The notes under the pieces were generated by a model. It was not told where the DNA came from, searched no databases, and worked only from the letters and a program-made list of their open reading frames with translations. DNA of 64,000 nt from positions 63,526,351-63,590,350 of the forward strand of contig NC_065533.1 in the NCBI RefSeq assembly GCF_020184175.1, written 5' to 3'. The DNA comes from Aphis gossypii. Lineage: Eukaryota > Arthropoda > Insecta > Hemiptera > Aphididae. The position numbers were made by a program, and so were the translations under genes. Shown here piece after piece: positions 1 through 11,449 of this stretch (within the stretch, counting starts at the first letter, position 1; each line of letters starts with the position of its first letter).

Positions 1-868
1 TGCCTATTGTTTTAGCTTAATTATTACATTTGGATAAAATTCCAAAGACGATCATTAGTTTTGGAATTTCGAAATTCGTACTCATTGGATGAATGTATCA
101 CAAAGTTTCTATTTAATATCGTAAAGAATCTGTATATAGAGATCATTTAATTTACCGCTAACCAGGCATGAGACAATTCATTTTGAAAACTGAAATATAT
201 TTAAAATACGTTTTATCGAACCTTTACTAACATAACACACTGTAGGTATTTTACATTTTCTTAAGTAATATAATAGTGGGACTTGAAACTTATACTGCCC
301 AACAGCCCTATTTTTTTTTAACTAGTTCATAATACTACATTCTCAAAAATGTAGAAATAAGCACTTTAATATTTTTTTTTAATCAAATACATTTTTAAAA
401 AGTCTTTATCAAAAAAATGTGTTTCTTAAAAAAATATTAAATCTAACAGGTTTAATAACACTGATCTTTTAATATCATACTTGTACATAATATACTACAT
501 TTATCTTATTTTATTATTATTATTATTATTTGAGAAACGTTTGAAATTAAATGACAAAATATATTATGTATCGTATAAGGATACATTGGTGCAACTAAGG
601 AGGTCAATGTGATTTTTGCATCTACGAAAATTTTCTATACTCTAATATCTTTGTACCAAATAAAAATTTGACCAATGACAAGTATCGATGGTACAACGAC
701 AATTTATTAATCCATCAATACATATTATGTATTAAAAAAAAATTATCAACTAATGAAATTTACAATCGAGAGTTAATTGTAAAAATTTTATTTTATTAAG
801 CTGTATTTGTTTTATGACTCGTATATTATTTACGATTAAATATGATATTAACATAAATATAATATATT
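1..868. other. AT-rich non-coding stretch (probable intron)
   Basis: No open reading frame, splice-bounded exon or RNA gene could be supported. It holds homopolymer runs and a short (TTA)n tract at about 508-531. If the synaptotagmin gene on the minus strand continues past the left edge, this is intron of that gene. Confidence 0.5.
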
Positions 869-876
869 ACACAGGA
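869..876. repeat. Candidate 8-bp target-site duplication, 3' side of Jockey-type LINE
   Basis: ACACAGGA lies directly outside the oligo(T) run that marks the poly(A) tail of the minus-strand LINE. The same octamer recurs at 4770-4777, upstream of its ORF1. An 8-bp match is modest evidence in an AT-rich window, but the first copy sits exactly at the tail. Confidence 0.4.
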
Positions 877-1049
877 ATTTTTTTTTTATTTTATTTTTAT
901 TTAAAATAATTTACAATCTATACAAAAATTAGTACAATAAGCAAATTTGATATCTTATAATGGTTAGTGACAGGAGATTAACATTTATGGGCAGGCACTC
1001 AGCAATACCACCCGACCGGGTACCCTTTAAGTTATTAGATTTTTTTTTA

Positions 1050-2330
1050 GTAGGTCTCTAGGCCACTGTACTTGAGTGTTCTGTGTACGTTACCAGGAAG
1101 TGAATTGGAGGATAATTGTTTTATTAATGGGCTACTGTGAGAGTTTAAGTTGTTGTGAAATTTAGAGTAATATAATTTTGCAAATTGATTGAGTGTAGAC
1201 ATTTTTAGGTCTTTATGAAGATTATTGTTTGTGAAGTACCAAGGGGATGATGTTATTACTCGTAGGCAGATGGATTGGAAGACCTGAAGCGCTTTGATAT
1301 TGGATGGCTTTGCAGTGTCCCATAACTGAATACCGTATGTCCAAACTGGTCGGATTATTGATTTATAAATGATAAGTTATTGTGTAGGGAAAGTTTGGAT
1401 TTTAGGAGTGGTTTAAGTATATGAAGTCTAGAGTTAACAGTTTTACGTGCATGTTTAATGTGTGGGCTCCAGGTTAGTCGTTTATCTAGGATTAGATCAA
1501 GATATTTTACTTCGTTTGCCTCTGGAATTATTAAATTATTTAGTGTAACAGGAGCATTGAGATTTCTTAATGTGAAGGTTACTTGGACAGATTTAGTTTC
1601 GTTTATTTTGATTTTCCACCTGTTTACCCATAGGCTGATCATATTTAAGTGGTTTTGGATCATTTCACTGGCTGTAACGTGGTTTTTGTGGGAGGCAGTT
1701 ATTAGCGTGTCGTCAGCGTATGTACCTAGAGGTATAGAAGGTCTTGGGTATGTCATGAGTGAAAATCGAATAAAGGAATGGTGCGATGTCGCTTTCTTGT
1801 GGGACTCCAGCTTTAATAGTATAACGGGTTGAGTAGGTGGTGTTTAGATGGAGAAGACTAATAGGTCTGAATGAGGCAGGATCTTGTGACGGTTTGTTGG
1901 GTTTAGGGATTAAAATAACGACCGAGTATTTCCAAGTGCTTGGGAAGTACTATAGTCTGAAGATGGCGTTAAATATGTGTGACAAAAAAAATAATGATTT
2001 TATTGGGTAAGTTCTTTGTGATGACATTACTAATTAAATCATGACCGGGTGATTTTTTAATAGGAAGCTGTTTGATAATTTATTCAATTTCTCCAGGAGA
2101 GGTGTATGTATTTAGCAGGAAGTGACATAGGAAGGGGTGAATTAAGAGAGCTATCCACTATTTCTATTTGTGATACATTAGGCTGTATATCGTGAGGAGT
2201 GAAGCATTTAGATAGATTCTCAGCAAATATGTTAGCTTTTTCAAGGTCAGTGATAGCCGAGGAGTTGTCTGCTTTGCGAAGAGGGGGAGAAGGTTGGTTT
2301 AACCGTTGTGAGATTTGGTTGCCTTCCATA
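1050..2330 (-). pseudogene. LINE ORF2 remnant: reverse transcriptase domain
   Basis: This is the remnant of the polymerase that copied the element's RNA at the target site. Reading on the minus strand, successive frames show the pre-RT segment (2329-2084), a KKSPGHD motif (about 2050), an IPKPNKPSQDP...RPISLL motif (about 1900), a VPQESDIAPFLYSIF-like motif (about 1810) and the catalytic YADD box (about 1715-1704), followed by thumb-like sequence to 1355. The block that normally separates RPISLL from VPQGS in Jockey-type enzymes is largely missing, so there is an internal deletion of roughly a hundred residues. The usual VPQGS Gly reads as Glu. Several frameshifts and stops exclude function. 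The family call rests on motif order and is firm; the exact lineage within Jockey-like elements is not. Confidence 0.85.
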
Positions 2331-3419
2331 GAGAGCAGTTGGTTGTAGTAAGAGCTTCAACGTATGAATTATAGGAATCATTTTTATGTTTTCGAATTAC
2401 CTTTTTAAGTTTGTTACTTAACTGATTGAGTTTAATCTTATCATTGGGGTATTTTGAGTTTGGCTACTTGGCTCTAGCATTATGTTTTTCTAACAATAAA
2501 ATTTGGATGTGTTTCGGTATATTATTATGCAAAGATGGGTTAGTTTTTGTTATGGGGGCACGCAAAGCAGCTGACTGTATTGATGACGTTAGAGAATCCA
2601 ACGCTTCATTTATTTCATCTATTATTTTTAAGGAAATAATTAGTTTTATATTGCCATTTAAAGTTTCTTTAAAGATTGACCAATTCATTCGACCAGGAGT
2701 AAGTGTTTCTCGTTTTGGTATAGTGGGGCTTAATCCAATTTCAAGTAAGGTTGGTGTGTGTTCAGAGAGAGGATAGGTCATAAAGGTTGCTTATAGTGCT
2801 ATGAATATTACTAGGCAGTTTGTAAACAAAAAAGTCCAAGATGTCGGGTAGTCTATAGTATTGGGATTGCCAATAAATAGCATTAAGGGGAGCTAATGTT
2901 GATAAGTTGTTATTGGTTATGCAGTACAGTAAAGCCCTACCTCTAGTGTTGGGAGAACGGTTACCCCACTTTAGGTTTTTAGCATTAAAATCTCCACCTG
3001 AAATAAATCAGAGACTATATGTTGAGAAATAATCGGAGAACTGGCCTGCGTTTATACTAGGACCAGGAGGGCTATATATAGAAGATATATTTATAGGTAT
3101 ATTGTTTTGTGTTATAATCGAAACACCAGAAGCTTGAATATGTGGAAAAATATAAGGAGGTTAGGTTAGGTTAGGTTAGAGGGTGGTGGGATAGATTGGA
3201 TTTTGATATATATTGCTGCGCCAGCGTGAGATGTGCCATCTGGATGACAGGCAAAGTACGCCTTATAAGTTTATACAGAAGTTCGGGGTGAAATGGGTCT
3301 TAGATATTAGCGCTATATCAATATTTTTGTCTTGAATAAGAAAAAGGAGTTCATCTTTATGTTGTTTTAGCCCATTAGCATTCCAGGTAAGTATAAGTAG
3401 CGAGGAGTTAATTATATTA
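2331..3419 (-). pseudogene. LINE ORF2 remnant: AP-type endonuclease domain and linker
   Basis: The minus-strand reading begins near 3417 with a 'LLILTWNANGLKQ' start, the N-terminal strand and metal-binding Asn of the APE-like endonuclease that nicks target DNA in LINEs. It continues with 'FLIQDKNIDIALIS', where the next residue, the catalytic Glu of the usual ETH triad, reads as Lys (KTH). After a frameshift come 'DGTSHAGAAIYI' (about 3230), then 'SGVSI' and 'SSIYSPPGPS', then the linker to 2464. A (TTAGG)n array interrupts the frame at about 3159-3179. Catalytic changes plus frameshifts show a dead copy. Confidence 0.8.
3159..3179 (+). repeat. Short interstitial telomere-type array (TTAGG)
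   Basis: About four units of GGTTA/TTAGG, the canonical insect telomere repeat, lie inside the endonuclease remnant of the Jockey-type LINE. Flanking sequence on both sides still reads as endonuclease, so the array interrupts a coding region rather than forming the end of the element. Confidence 0.8.
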
Positions 3420-3422
3420 TTA

Positions 3423-4485
3423 GCAGTCATTTTTTGAGATTATTTTGTTAATAAGAGTGGTAAGGAGACTTATAAGTGGTGTAATAAGTGATTGTAAATT
3501 TTTCAAGAAAGATGATATTTGAGTTGAAAGTGATGTTTCGGAGGAGGTAGGGTATTGTTCATTTTGAGGTATTGGGGATTTAATCGCGTTAGAGTATGTA
3601 TGAGGTTGGTTAGTGGTGGTGCTGAGTGACTTACCCGTGAAGTTTTGAGATGATAATGAATCTTGGACGATGTTGTTTGGTTGCTTCAAGATGGAATTTG
3701 GTGAATCTGTAGTTGAAGGCTTCGTTTGGCGTTGCTCTGCGATTTTCGTGGTCCTTGATTATTGGAGTTGTTTATGGACCATGCATCCTTTGTAGTTTGA
3801 TGGGTGTCCATCTCTACATAGATCACAGATAGCTGGTAGGTCTTTGCTTTTTTCGCACATGTCTGATAGGTGATCTTGTCCACAGCGTACGCTTCTTGGT
3901 TTACGATTACATATGAACGAGTATGTCCATAATTTTGACACCGATTACATTGGGGGAGTTCGCGTCTAGTATGGGGTTCTTCTATCTTAATTTTTGAGTA
4001 GCATAGTGTTTCGAGTTTAAATATGTCGGGATTATTAGTTTCTGGATTGAGATCTATGAAAAAAAGTGGTAGTGGATTATTTGATAATCTCTTTTTTTAT
4101 GTTTGTGACATTTCTTACATAATAACCGAGTTCAGTTAGTTCTTGTGTGATGTAGTCTGTAGAGGTTGAGTGGTGAAGGTTTTTTAAGACAACGTGGTAA
4201 TTCTTCAGATTCGGTGGTCATTTCGTTGCTTTCGTTAGTATCGTCATCAATATTTAAGACTTCATAACGGTTTGGCGTAAAGAAAGCATTGTTTGTTTTG
4301 TTCCCTTTTGGTTGGTGGGACGTACCCGGAGATGACGAATGCTTGGTTTGTAGGGTCCAGCCGTTTGAATTATTAGAGGTAGATGTTTTGACGATTTTGA
4401 TAGTTGGCACTGGGACATTTGAGGCAACCTGTATAGTTGTATGGTCGATGGAGAGTTTATTTTTATTTGGCCGATTAGATGACAT
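3423..4485 (-). pseudogene. LINE ORF1 (gag-like RNA-binding protein) remnant
   Basis: The original start is probably the ATG at 4485-4483, giving MSSNRPNKNK. The N-terminal part is polar and Ser/Asn/Thr-rich. A 'NPLPLFFIDLNPETN' stretch (about 4070) precedes 'ELPQCNRCQNYGHT', 'RCGQDHLSDMCEK' and 'PAICDLCRDGHPSNYKGC' (about 3960-3770). That is the PRE_C2HC region plus three zinc knuckles of the C-x2-C-x4-H-x4-C kind, typical of Jockey-clade ORF1. These proteins bind element RNA and carry it to the nucleus. Multiple frame changes are needed to follow the protein, and the segment at 3689-3420 reads as a low-complexity tail. It is non-functional. Confidence 0.8.
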
Positions 4486-4769
4486 TGTGCCGTTCACGGT
4501 TATCTACTGTTCAAATGTCACCGAATGAACGGTGCCTCGAGGCGGTAATTAGATATTCAATATAATAGTAAACAATTATATTACTTTTTAGTCTTGACAC
4601 GTTTGAAGGCGACTATGAAAACAATAACCATGCGTAGGCTAGGATTTAGTTTTTTTTAATTTATTTTTTACTGCAAGTTAGAACAAAATCCATTGAGTTT
4701 AGATAAAGTCGAATAACTCGGGAGCGAAATTACACACGTGTGCTTAATAACGATACCTGTGCGAGATTA

Positions 4770-4777
4770 ACACAGGA
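4770..4777. repeat. Candidate 8-bp target-site duplication, 5' side of Jockey-type LINE
   Basis: ACACAGGA matches 869-876. If it is real, the element carries a 5' leader of about 285 nt before ORF1. Confidence 0.4.
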
Positions 4778-7700
4778 TTAACATCATTATTTTGTCACAA
4801 GAAGTGGTGTGGCAGCCGTCGTGGGTAACGGCACAGCTCTTATTGCGAATACGTGAGTTCTTCGAAATGTGTACAACCAAATATTAATTTATTTTCGAGT
4901 TACGACTATACTCTAGTATCAAATTTTAAAAGCAAAAAATATATTTTCGAATCCACTGAATGAGATCATTGTCGAAGTGTTCAATGAAAAACCGGAAACA
5001 CGCTGTATAATATATATTGTAGTATATGGGTATGTATTATTTTAGTACTAAATACGTGCATTATCGATACAATGCCACCCATTATTGTACACACTATGTT
5101 TGTTTATTATATGACTGTAAATTCATTTTTTCAGTACGACGTTAAGATATAATAATATTGTGGTACATAATAATATTATCTACGAATACGTGTGTTGCAT
5201 TTTTAAACAAACCCTAAAAGAAATTATCAAACAATTTTGGCGTTAACAATTTCGAAGAAATCCTAATAATTCAACAGCCTTTAACATTAATGAAGTTTCA
5301 CGATTCGTCTAAAGTAGTGACTTTTGGCTCATTCTTTATTAAATATTTATATATTATTTATTATTTAACTCAATGTATCAATGCACGAAACGCACTCCTA
5401 ACTGTCACAGAAAACCGTCTTGGTTTTGCGATGACAGATTTTATTTTTGTACTTTAAAAAAAATATATATATTTGTTTGGCTTAAAATCAATTAATATGA
5501 TATAATAAGTAATAACTAATATTTAAATAATTTTTTTCAGTGAAGTTATAATTTATTCTATTATTATTAAAAAAAAAAACCACTGAATACAATAAATTAT
5601 TATAAATCATCGCAGGATGAAACTCATTTTTTGTAAGCTGTATATAATATAATATGATAAAATATTTTATGTTATTTCTGTTACGAATGACTTCTTAGTT
5701 CTTACCCATAAAAATTACAAGATTATATTTTTTTCTTTTTTTCTTGTGTGTTCGATATGAAAATTTACTATTATTATTGCAGTAGAGCTGAGGTTAATTT
5801 TATAAAGAGGCCGATCGGGCTATAGTTCAAAGGCCCACTCAAATTTGAAATCCCACATATTAACTATATTTAAATTAAATTTAAACATATTAATGTATAT
5901 AATATGACAATTTTCTTTTTTACGTATCAAGTAAAGGTATTTTCAGAACTATAAGTGGCGTTCTAGGATCTAATCTGGGAAGGTTTATGTATAGATTGGA
6001 AATTATTCATCAAAAGTCTTAGTAGCATAATAATATGACGGTCAATGACGAATTATGTTTTTGTCAAAAACAATTCTTGATTTGTTTAAATGATATCAAT
6101 TATTAATCATCGTCATTATATTTGGACGTATAATACAAGTACCTATAACGGAAAATGGACACATTAAAAGTCAAAAGTACTGATACACACAGTTTTAGAA
6201 GTGATTTTTATTATAGTTGTTGTTTATTTTTATTAAGTAAATAGTGTTATTGAATATAATTAAATTGTTAAAAAATATATTGTGCCACAATTTATTTATT
6301 TTGGGGTTAAAGAAGTACTTGAAAATAAATATCAATAAATATACTAGAAGTAAAAATTAATGTATCCTAGATACAGGATATATTTCAAATAGTTATTATA
6401 ATACATGGTTAGTAAAATTGATAAAATATAAATTGAAATGTTTTTGAAAATATATTTAGTACAAAATTATTAGTCATCACTATGAATAGCTTTTTGAAAA
6501 AAAAATATAAAATATACGATAGGTTATTATAACGAGTAAAAAAAATATTCTTTTAAACATATTATTATAATCGTTTATTTATCGAGAAAATAAATGTTAG
6601 TGAAACTAGAATCATTCAGTATTTTGAGTATTACTGCACATAGTTCCTTTGAGTGGTTGGTTTGAAATTAGTGGCGGACAGAATAATAATATCAAACAGT
6701 CAGTGGCAATCTATTGTGGAGTCGGAAATAAATGAGACAGTAAAGTTTAAACACACAGCGCTATGATAATGTATTGTTATATATACAGCGTTAACTTGTT
6801 TATTTTAGTTGTTCATGATTACGTACCGAACAAGTTACTCGAGTTGTTATAATAATTAGATGTTAATCTGTGCGGGTACCTGCTGGTTTTAAATTATACG
6901 GAACGGTGTGAAATTGATACGCGCCCTGTTGTAATTAAAATTGAAATTTGATCTATAAACGTTCGTGGCATTGGTACGGTATAACGCAAATGTATATGGT
7001 ATTATTATTATGATTACTATTCTATTAAGTACATAGCACCGTCAGCGTGATTAAAAACAAAAAAGGTTTCCGATGTGATGTTTCAAATCCTGTCATTACA
7101 ATCTTATTGGTCAACCGTTTATTATTTAAAATAATTATAGGTTTAATGCTTTTTGTTTTTTAATTTGTGGCTATGCATATTGGTAAAGACATCATATGAG
7201 TTTTATGAATATAAAATATAGATAATCCTATTTTGTACTGACTGTACATGCAGTGGTAATATTTACTGGTCACTGTATATTATATTTATTCCTTACATTT
7301 TTATTTCCATTTTCTTTTTTATCATATTGTTATTCCTTATTGTTGGTTATTTATAATTTAGACGATAACTATTATAAGATAGCCAACCTAAATGATAACA
7401 AAATTATAACTCGTATTTTTCACATTTTTTTATCATCCCAATTACTACAGTAACCAATAAACACATTACATGCACTCAAATTTAAATAAATGAAATACAA
7501 ATATATAACATTTTTTATGATGTCTATGTCGAGTGAGAGGTAAGAAATGTAAAATTATATTTAACGACACATTGAATATTAACTTGACGACCATACCATA
7601 ATATTTACTATGATCAATTTCATTTTAAATGTTATGCTATAAATTTGATTAACTACTTAATAATATTATATGTGTGTCAATATTTCGGCACAGACTGAAT

Positions 7701-9245
7701 TTTCGGTGTCGCGATATTGTGAGGGACGTTGACGTCGTACTTACGCATGTGATCAAACTTTTTACGACAGCGAAATCATTTCTATTCATTCTGTATACTT
7801 TTTATAATATATATATATAATATTTGTAAATGAATAAGTAAATTGTATACATTATTAGTTTGTTCTATATGATTATTATGATAATGATCTAATAGGGATG
7901 GAAATAGTACTCATCGTGCGTTTCAGCAACCTACCTACCTACCTCGTACTCAGAAACCCGATTTTTTTAAATAGAAAACTAGCTTTGGGTAATATAGTAT
8001 ATTTAAATTACATACAATTTGTGGTTAAAAAATTCCAAATGCACCTACTGTGTCATTATACATACTACGATTTGTACTATTTATTTATTTTTCTAGTAAA
8101 TAATTAATTTATTTTAGACAGAATGTCTTTTATTAATATGCGAAGGTACTATAAAAATTATCCATAATAACTTCACGTTATTGAAAATGTGATATATTGT
8201 TTTCTGGAAATAACATAATGATTTCTAGAGCCGTAATTGTATTATTCGGAATTCACCATGTATCAGGTACAAATTAAAATGGTTAATATGATTATAGATT
8301 CTGTTTAATGTTTTTCTATTAAAATTAATTAGTAGAGTTCCATACTTTTAAATATATTACGATATCTATGTTAATATTTATAATTTAATATTTTAACATT
8401 TTATTGTTTTATTTGCATATTATTTTTTTTACATAGTTTTTAGTGAAATATTTCCGTTCTTAGCAGCTTCATCTTTGTAACACTAATAACCTGTCTATAT
8501 ACAATACCAAATTATGCTCTTGGTGAAAATTTATAATTATTCTTATCCTCGCTTTCTTCTTATTATTTTTTTAATATCGTTGTCGGGTGGCTTAAAATGT
8601 TAATGCGCCGCGTCTCTTTTGATACTTAGTTGCCCCGAATCCCAAAATTGCCTTAAGATCTATTACTGTAATTGAGTGGTGACTACGGTGTTGTGGTGTA
8701 TAATATAAAAATAAAACCGTTTTTTTTACTTAATCATACCGTTTACTTCAACAATAAGTACGTATAATACACAGTGATAATTTTCAAATGATTCACTTCA
8801 CTTCGGTGGATGACACCACGTTCTAGTATACCAATATTAACAAAGCTGGGGACTTGCTAATTTCATAAAAATGTAAGAATATAAATTACATTTAATCAAA
8901 AAATTGACTTTAAAATTAATAGGAAAAACATAAAAATAAATAATATTATTCGACAATTTAAGCAGATACCTTATATCCATACAATCAGCTGTTTCGAGCA
9001 GGTGTAGACATGTTTGTATGCATGTTTTAACGTACAATATGATTCAATTGTAAATACAATTAAATCAATTAAACCCACAAATTATTTAATGTAATACAAA
9101 ATACATAATATGTATAAAGTATTTAATTTATTTAAATTGTTTGATCATACATTATACTTCAGGAGTCTTGCAGAATAAGTAAATTTAATTTTGATTAGCT
9201 TAAAACAATAGTTGTTAACGACCTAGATGCAAAAAAGTACAATTT
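4778..9245. other. AT-rich non-coding stretch (probable intron)
   Basis: No exon-like segment with splice sites and coding character was found. There is an (ACCT)4 tract at 7929-7944 and scattered AT-rich runs. Short open frames here are what AT-rich sequence produces by chance. Confidence 0.5.
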
Positions 9246-9259
9246 GGGGGGGGGGGGGG
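9246..9259 (+). repeat. Poly(G) run of 14
   Basis: Fourteen uninterrupted G residues sit in a region that otherwise has very little G or C. Such runs can form quadruplex DNA and are also prone to length error in sequencing. Confidence 0.9.
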
Positions 9260-9458
9260 TAAACTTCTTCATTTGGTACACACCTGTATATTACACAGAA
9301 AACGTCACTTAAATTTGTTTTTAATATTGAAATGATCCTAAATATCATACATAAGATATAAGTAAAAATAGTTGCTAATATTATTTTTGATACGTTTATC
9401 ATTGAAATTCAAAAAAACTAATAATGACAATAAGATCATCCTTGTGGCTTGTAGTACC

Positions 9459-9632
9459 CATGGGCAGTGGTGTAAACAGGAATTCGGAATTCTCATTGGG
9501 GGGAGGGGATATATATACTCCAAAAACTAGGTTATTAAGTATAAAGTATATACTCGTATAATATATACATACATATATAAAGGTCATGGGGGGGATCCAT
9601 GTGCTCCATGTTACCCCCGCATCTAAGCCCAT
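9459..9632. mobile_element. MITE-like element with CATGGGC / GCCCATG ends
   Basis: The segment starts with CCCATGGGC and ends with AAGCCCATG, so its ends are short inverted repeats. Inside, a G-run on the left (GGGGGGAGGGG, about 9499) and C/G-rich blocks on the right surround an AT-rich core. Insect genomes carry many short repeats with a 'CCATGGGCG...GCCCATG' frame. No transposase is present. Boundaries are approximate and no target duplication was confirmed. Confidence 0.45.
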
Positions 9633-10989
9633 GTTTGAGATATCGACTGGCTAGATGCAAACGTAAAACAGAATATCATGATAAGTATTATGAATAATAC
9701 GTGTTTTAAATTATTGAGTAAATGAAAATCTATTATTTTATTTGTTTCATAAAAACCTTGCGAATATCATACAAAATATAGTGGCTATGATACTAATACA
9801 TTTAAAATTTTATATTTTGTTTAATATCATTTAAATTTTCAATAAAAGTTAATAAGGATTAATATAATGTGATTTATGTTAATAGGATTTTCAATAAGAC
9901 GAGTTTCGTACACAAAAAATGTATGTTCAAATATAAAATTAATGTTTAAAAGACATAATATTATATATCTAGAGCATGATTTTATACATATATAACACCC
10001 GATTAAAAAATTTGTATTTCACAGATTCAGATATTAATTAAAGGTACTAATTGAATATTGTTCACGGCGTCAAAGAATAATCAAAACAATTTAAAAAAAA
10101 AATACTTATTTTACGTATACAATTTTTTTTTGGCATAAAAAAAAATATTACGTGGATTAAAAACTCAACTCACTCGTTTTATATAATATATTGGCATATT
10201 CATGGTCTATGCATGTGCCATGTGGATACAGATCATCTTTTAGTAATCGTAGATATAAAATGCTAACAAAGTATATATAATTTTATGTTTACTATGACGC
10301 ATGAACGTAGTGTAAAATATACATTTTTTATTTATTAAAATGTGAGAAAACTTCATATTTTTTTTTTTGCTATAGAATTCTAGTTGGTGATATGTCTTTA
10401 TTACTTGCTCTATAGCGTATTAACAGACTCATCTATAGCTTATTTATATATTTTTATTTCAATTTATAGAGATTGTAATGGTATATTTAGGTTGGGCGCC
10501 AGTTCTTGTTAGAACAAATCGTATAATCATAGATTGAATATAAATTTTTTATTTTATTAACTCATAGAAGATAACCAATACAAAACATTTTTTTTACATA
10601 TATCTATATATGTATCTATTAGTTTCTGTTTTGAATATAATATGACATTTATTTATTATACAGTACGAAGTATAATATATTTTATATAAAATGAATATGC
10701 GATTTTAACAATATACGTTACATAATATTATGATATAATTTTAATATAATTTTATTATTTTGCGAATATAATATTAGTATTTACTCCGAATACAATATGA
10801 AACATTGTACATTATGAATTACACAATATAATATGATTAAAAGAAATTATCATTCAAAAACATATTATATATATAATAATAATATATATATATATATATA
10901 TATATAAGTATAGTTTTTGGGTACTCATGGATATCAGCGTATACGGTAATTGCTACAGTGTATTAATAAACTAATATAATATATTATAA
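9633..10989. other. AT-rich non-coding stretch
   Basis: Nothing gene-like is seen. It includes an (AT)n microsatellite at about 10863-10906. Confidence 0.5.
10863..10906. repeat. (AT)n microsatellite
   Basis: An alternating AT tract, broken by a few AAT units, is visible by eye. Confidence 0.9.
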
Positions 10990-11440
10990 ATGTTAACGTC
11001 GTCAACCGTCGTGACCTTGGGTAATGCCCGGCGACGTGCACGACCGGAATTATCGTATGTGCGGTGTTTGCGCCAACAGTAGATAACACTGACTGCCCGG
11101 AGTGAAAACACACACACACACTTACACGTATCGGGCGACGTGATCGGCGGTCGATATTGGTCCGGTGATTGCCAGCGGTACTGTCACTCTTACACTTCAA
11201 TGATATGATTCGATATACCGAGCCTATCTTCAGGTGGACCCAACCGAGTGGATGTAGCTCCGCTAACCCACCTGTCTAACAGGTGGCCCAGCGATGCCTA
11301 CCACTAACCAGACGATCCATTATGCCTTATAGATTATGGCTGCGATCAAATCGGGAAAACACTTCGTCTCTGTGGTGCACTGGTACGACACGGTCCCCTA
11401 TATGCCCTTCCGCAACCACAGGACGCATGTAGAAAAACTT
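10990..11440. other. GC-rich island of unknown nature
   Basis: About 450 bp is close to half G+C, against roughly a quarter around it. It contains a short (CA)n tract near 11109-11120, many CpG dinucleotides, a perfect 7-bp stem with a 5-nt loop (CCACCTG/CAGGTGG, 11268-11286) and a further CAGGTGG copy at 11231-11237. Short open frames exist on both strands, but none matches a protein I recognise and none has matched splice sites. It could be a fragment of an unrecognised transposable element, a structured RNA gene or a regulatory island. Confidence 0.35.
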
Positions 11441-11449
11441 AGGTTTGGT

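Larger units (their letters stand above)
878..4769 (-). mobile_element. Degenerate Jockey-type non-LTR retrotransposon (LINE)
   Basis: Read on the minus strand the order is ORF1 (gag-like, zinc knuckles), endonuclease, reverse transcriptase, then an A-rich tail seen as T-runs at about 878-902, the standard layout of the Jockey clade. All coding parts are broken by frameshifts, stops and at least one internal deletion, so the copy is dead and old. The 3' end is set by the tail. The 5' end is less sure and is placed at 4769 because of a matching octamer at 4770-4777; without it the end could be anywhere from about 4530 upward. The element lies in the same orientation as the synaptotagmin-like host gene. 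Confidence 0.8.

Noticed and set aside
10934..11200. Minus-strand 88-codon open frame in the GC-rich island
   Set aside because: The composition is Arg/Ser/Thr-rich, as expected from random GC-rich sequence. No domain is recognised and there is no splice support.
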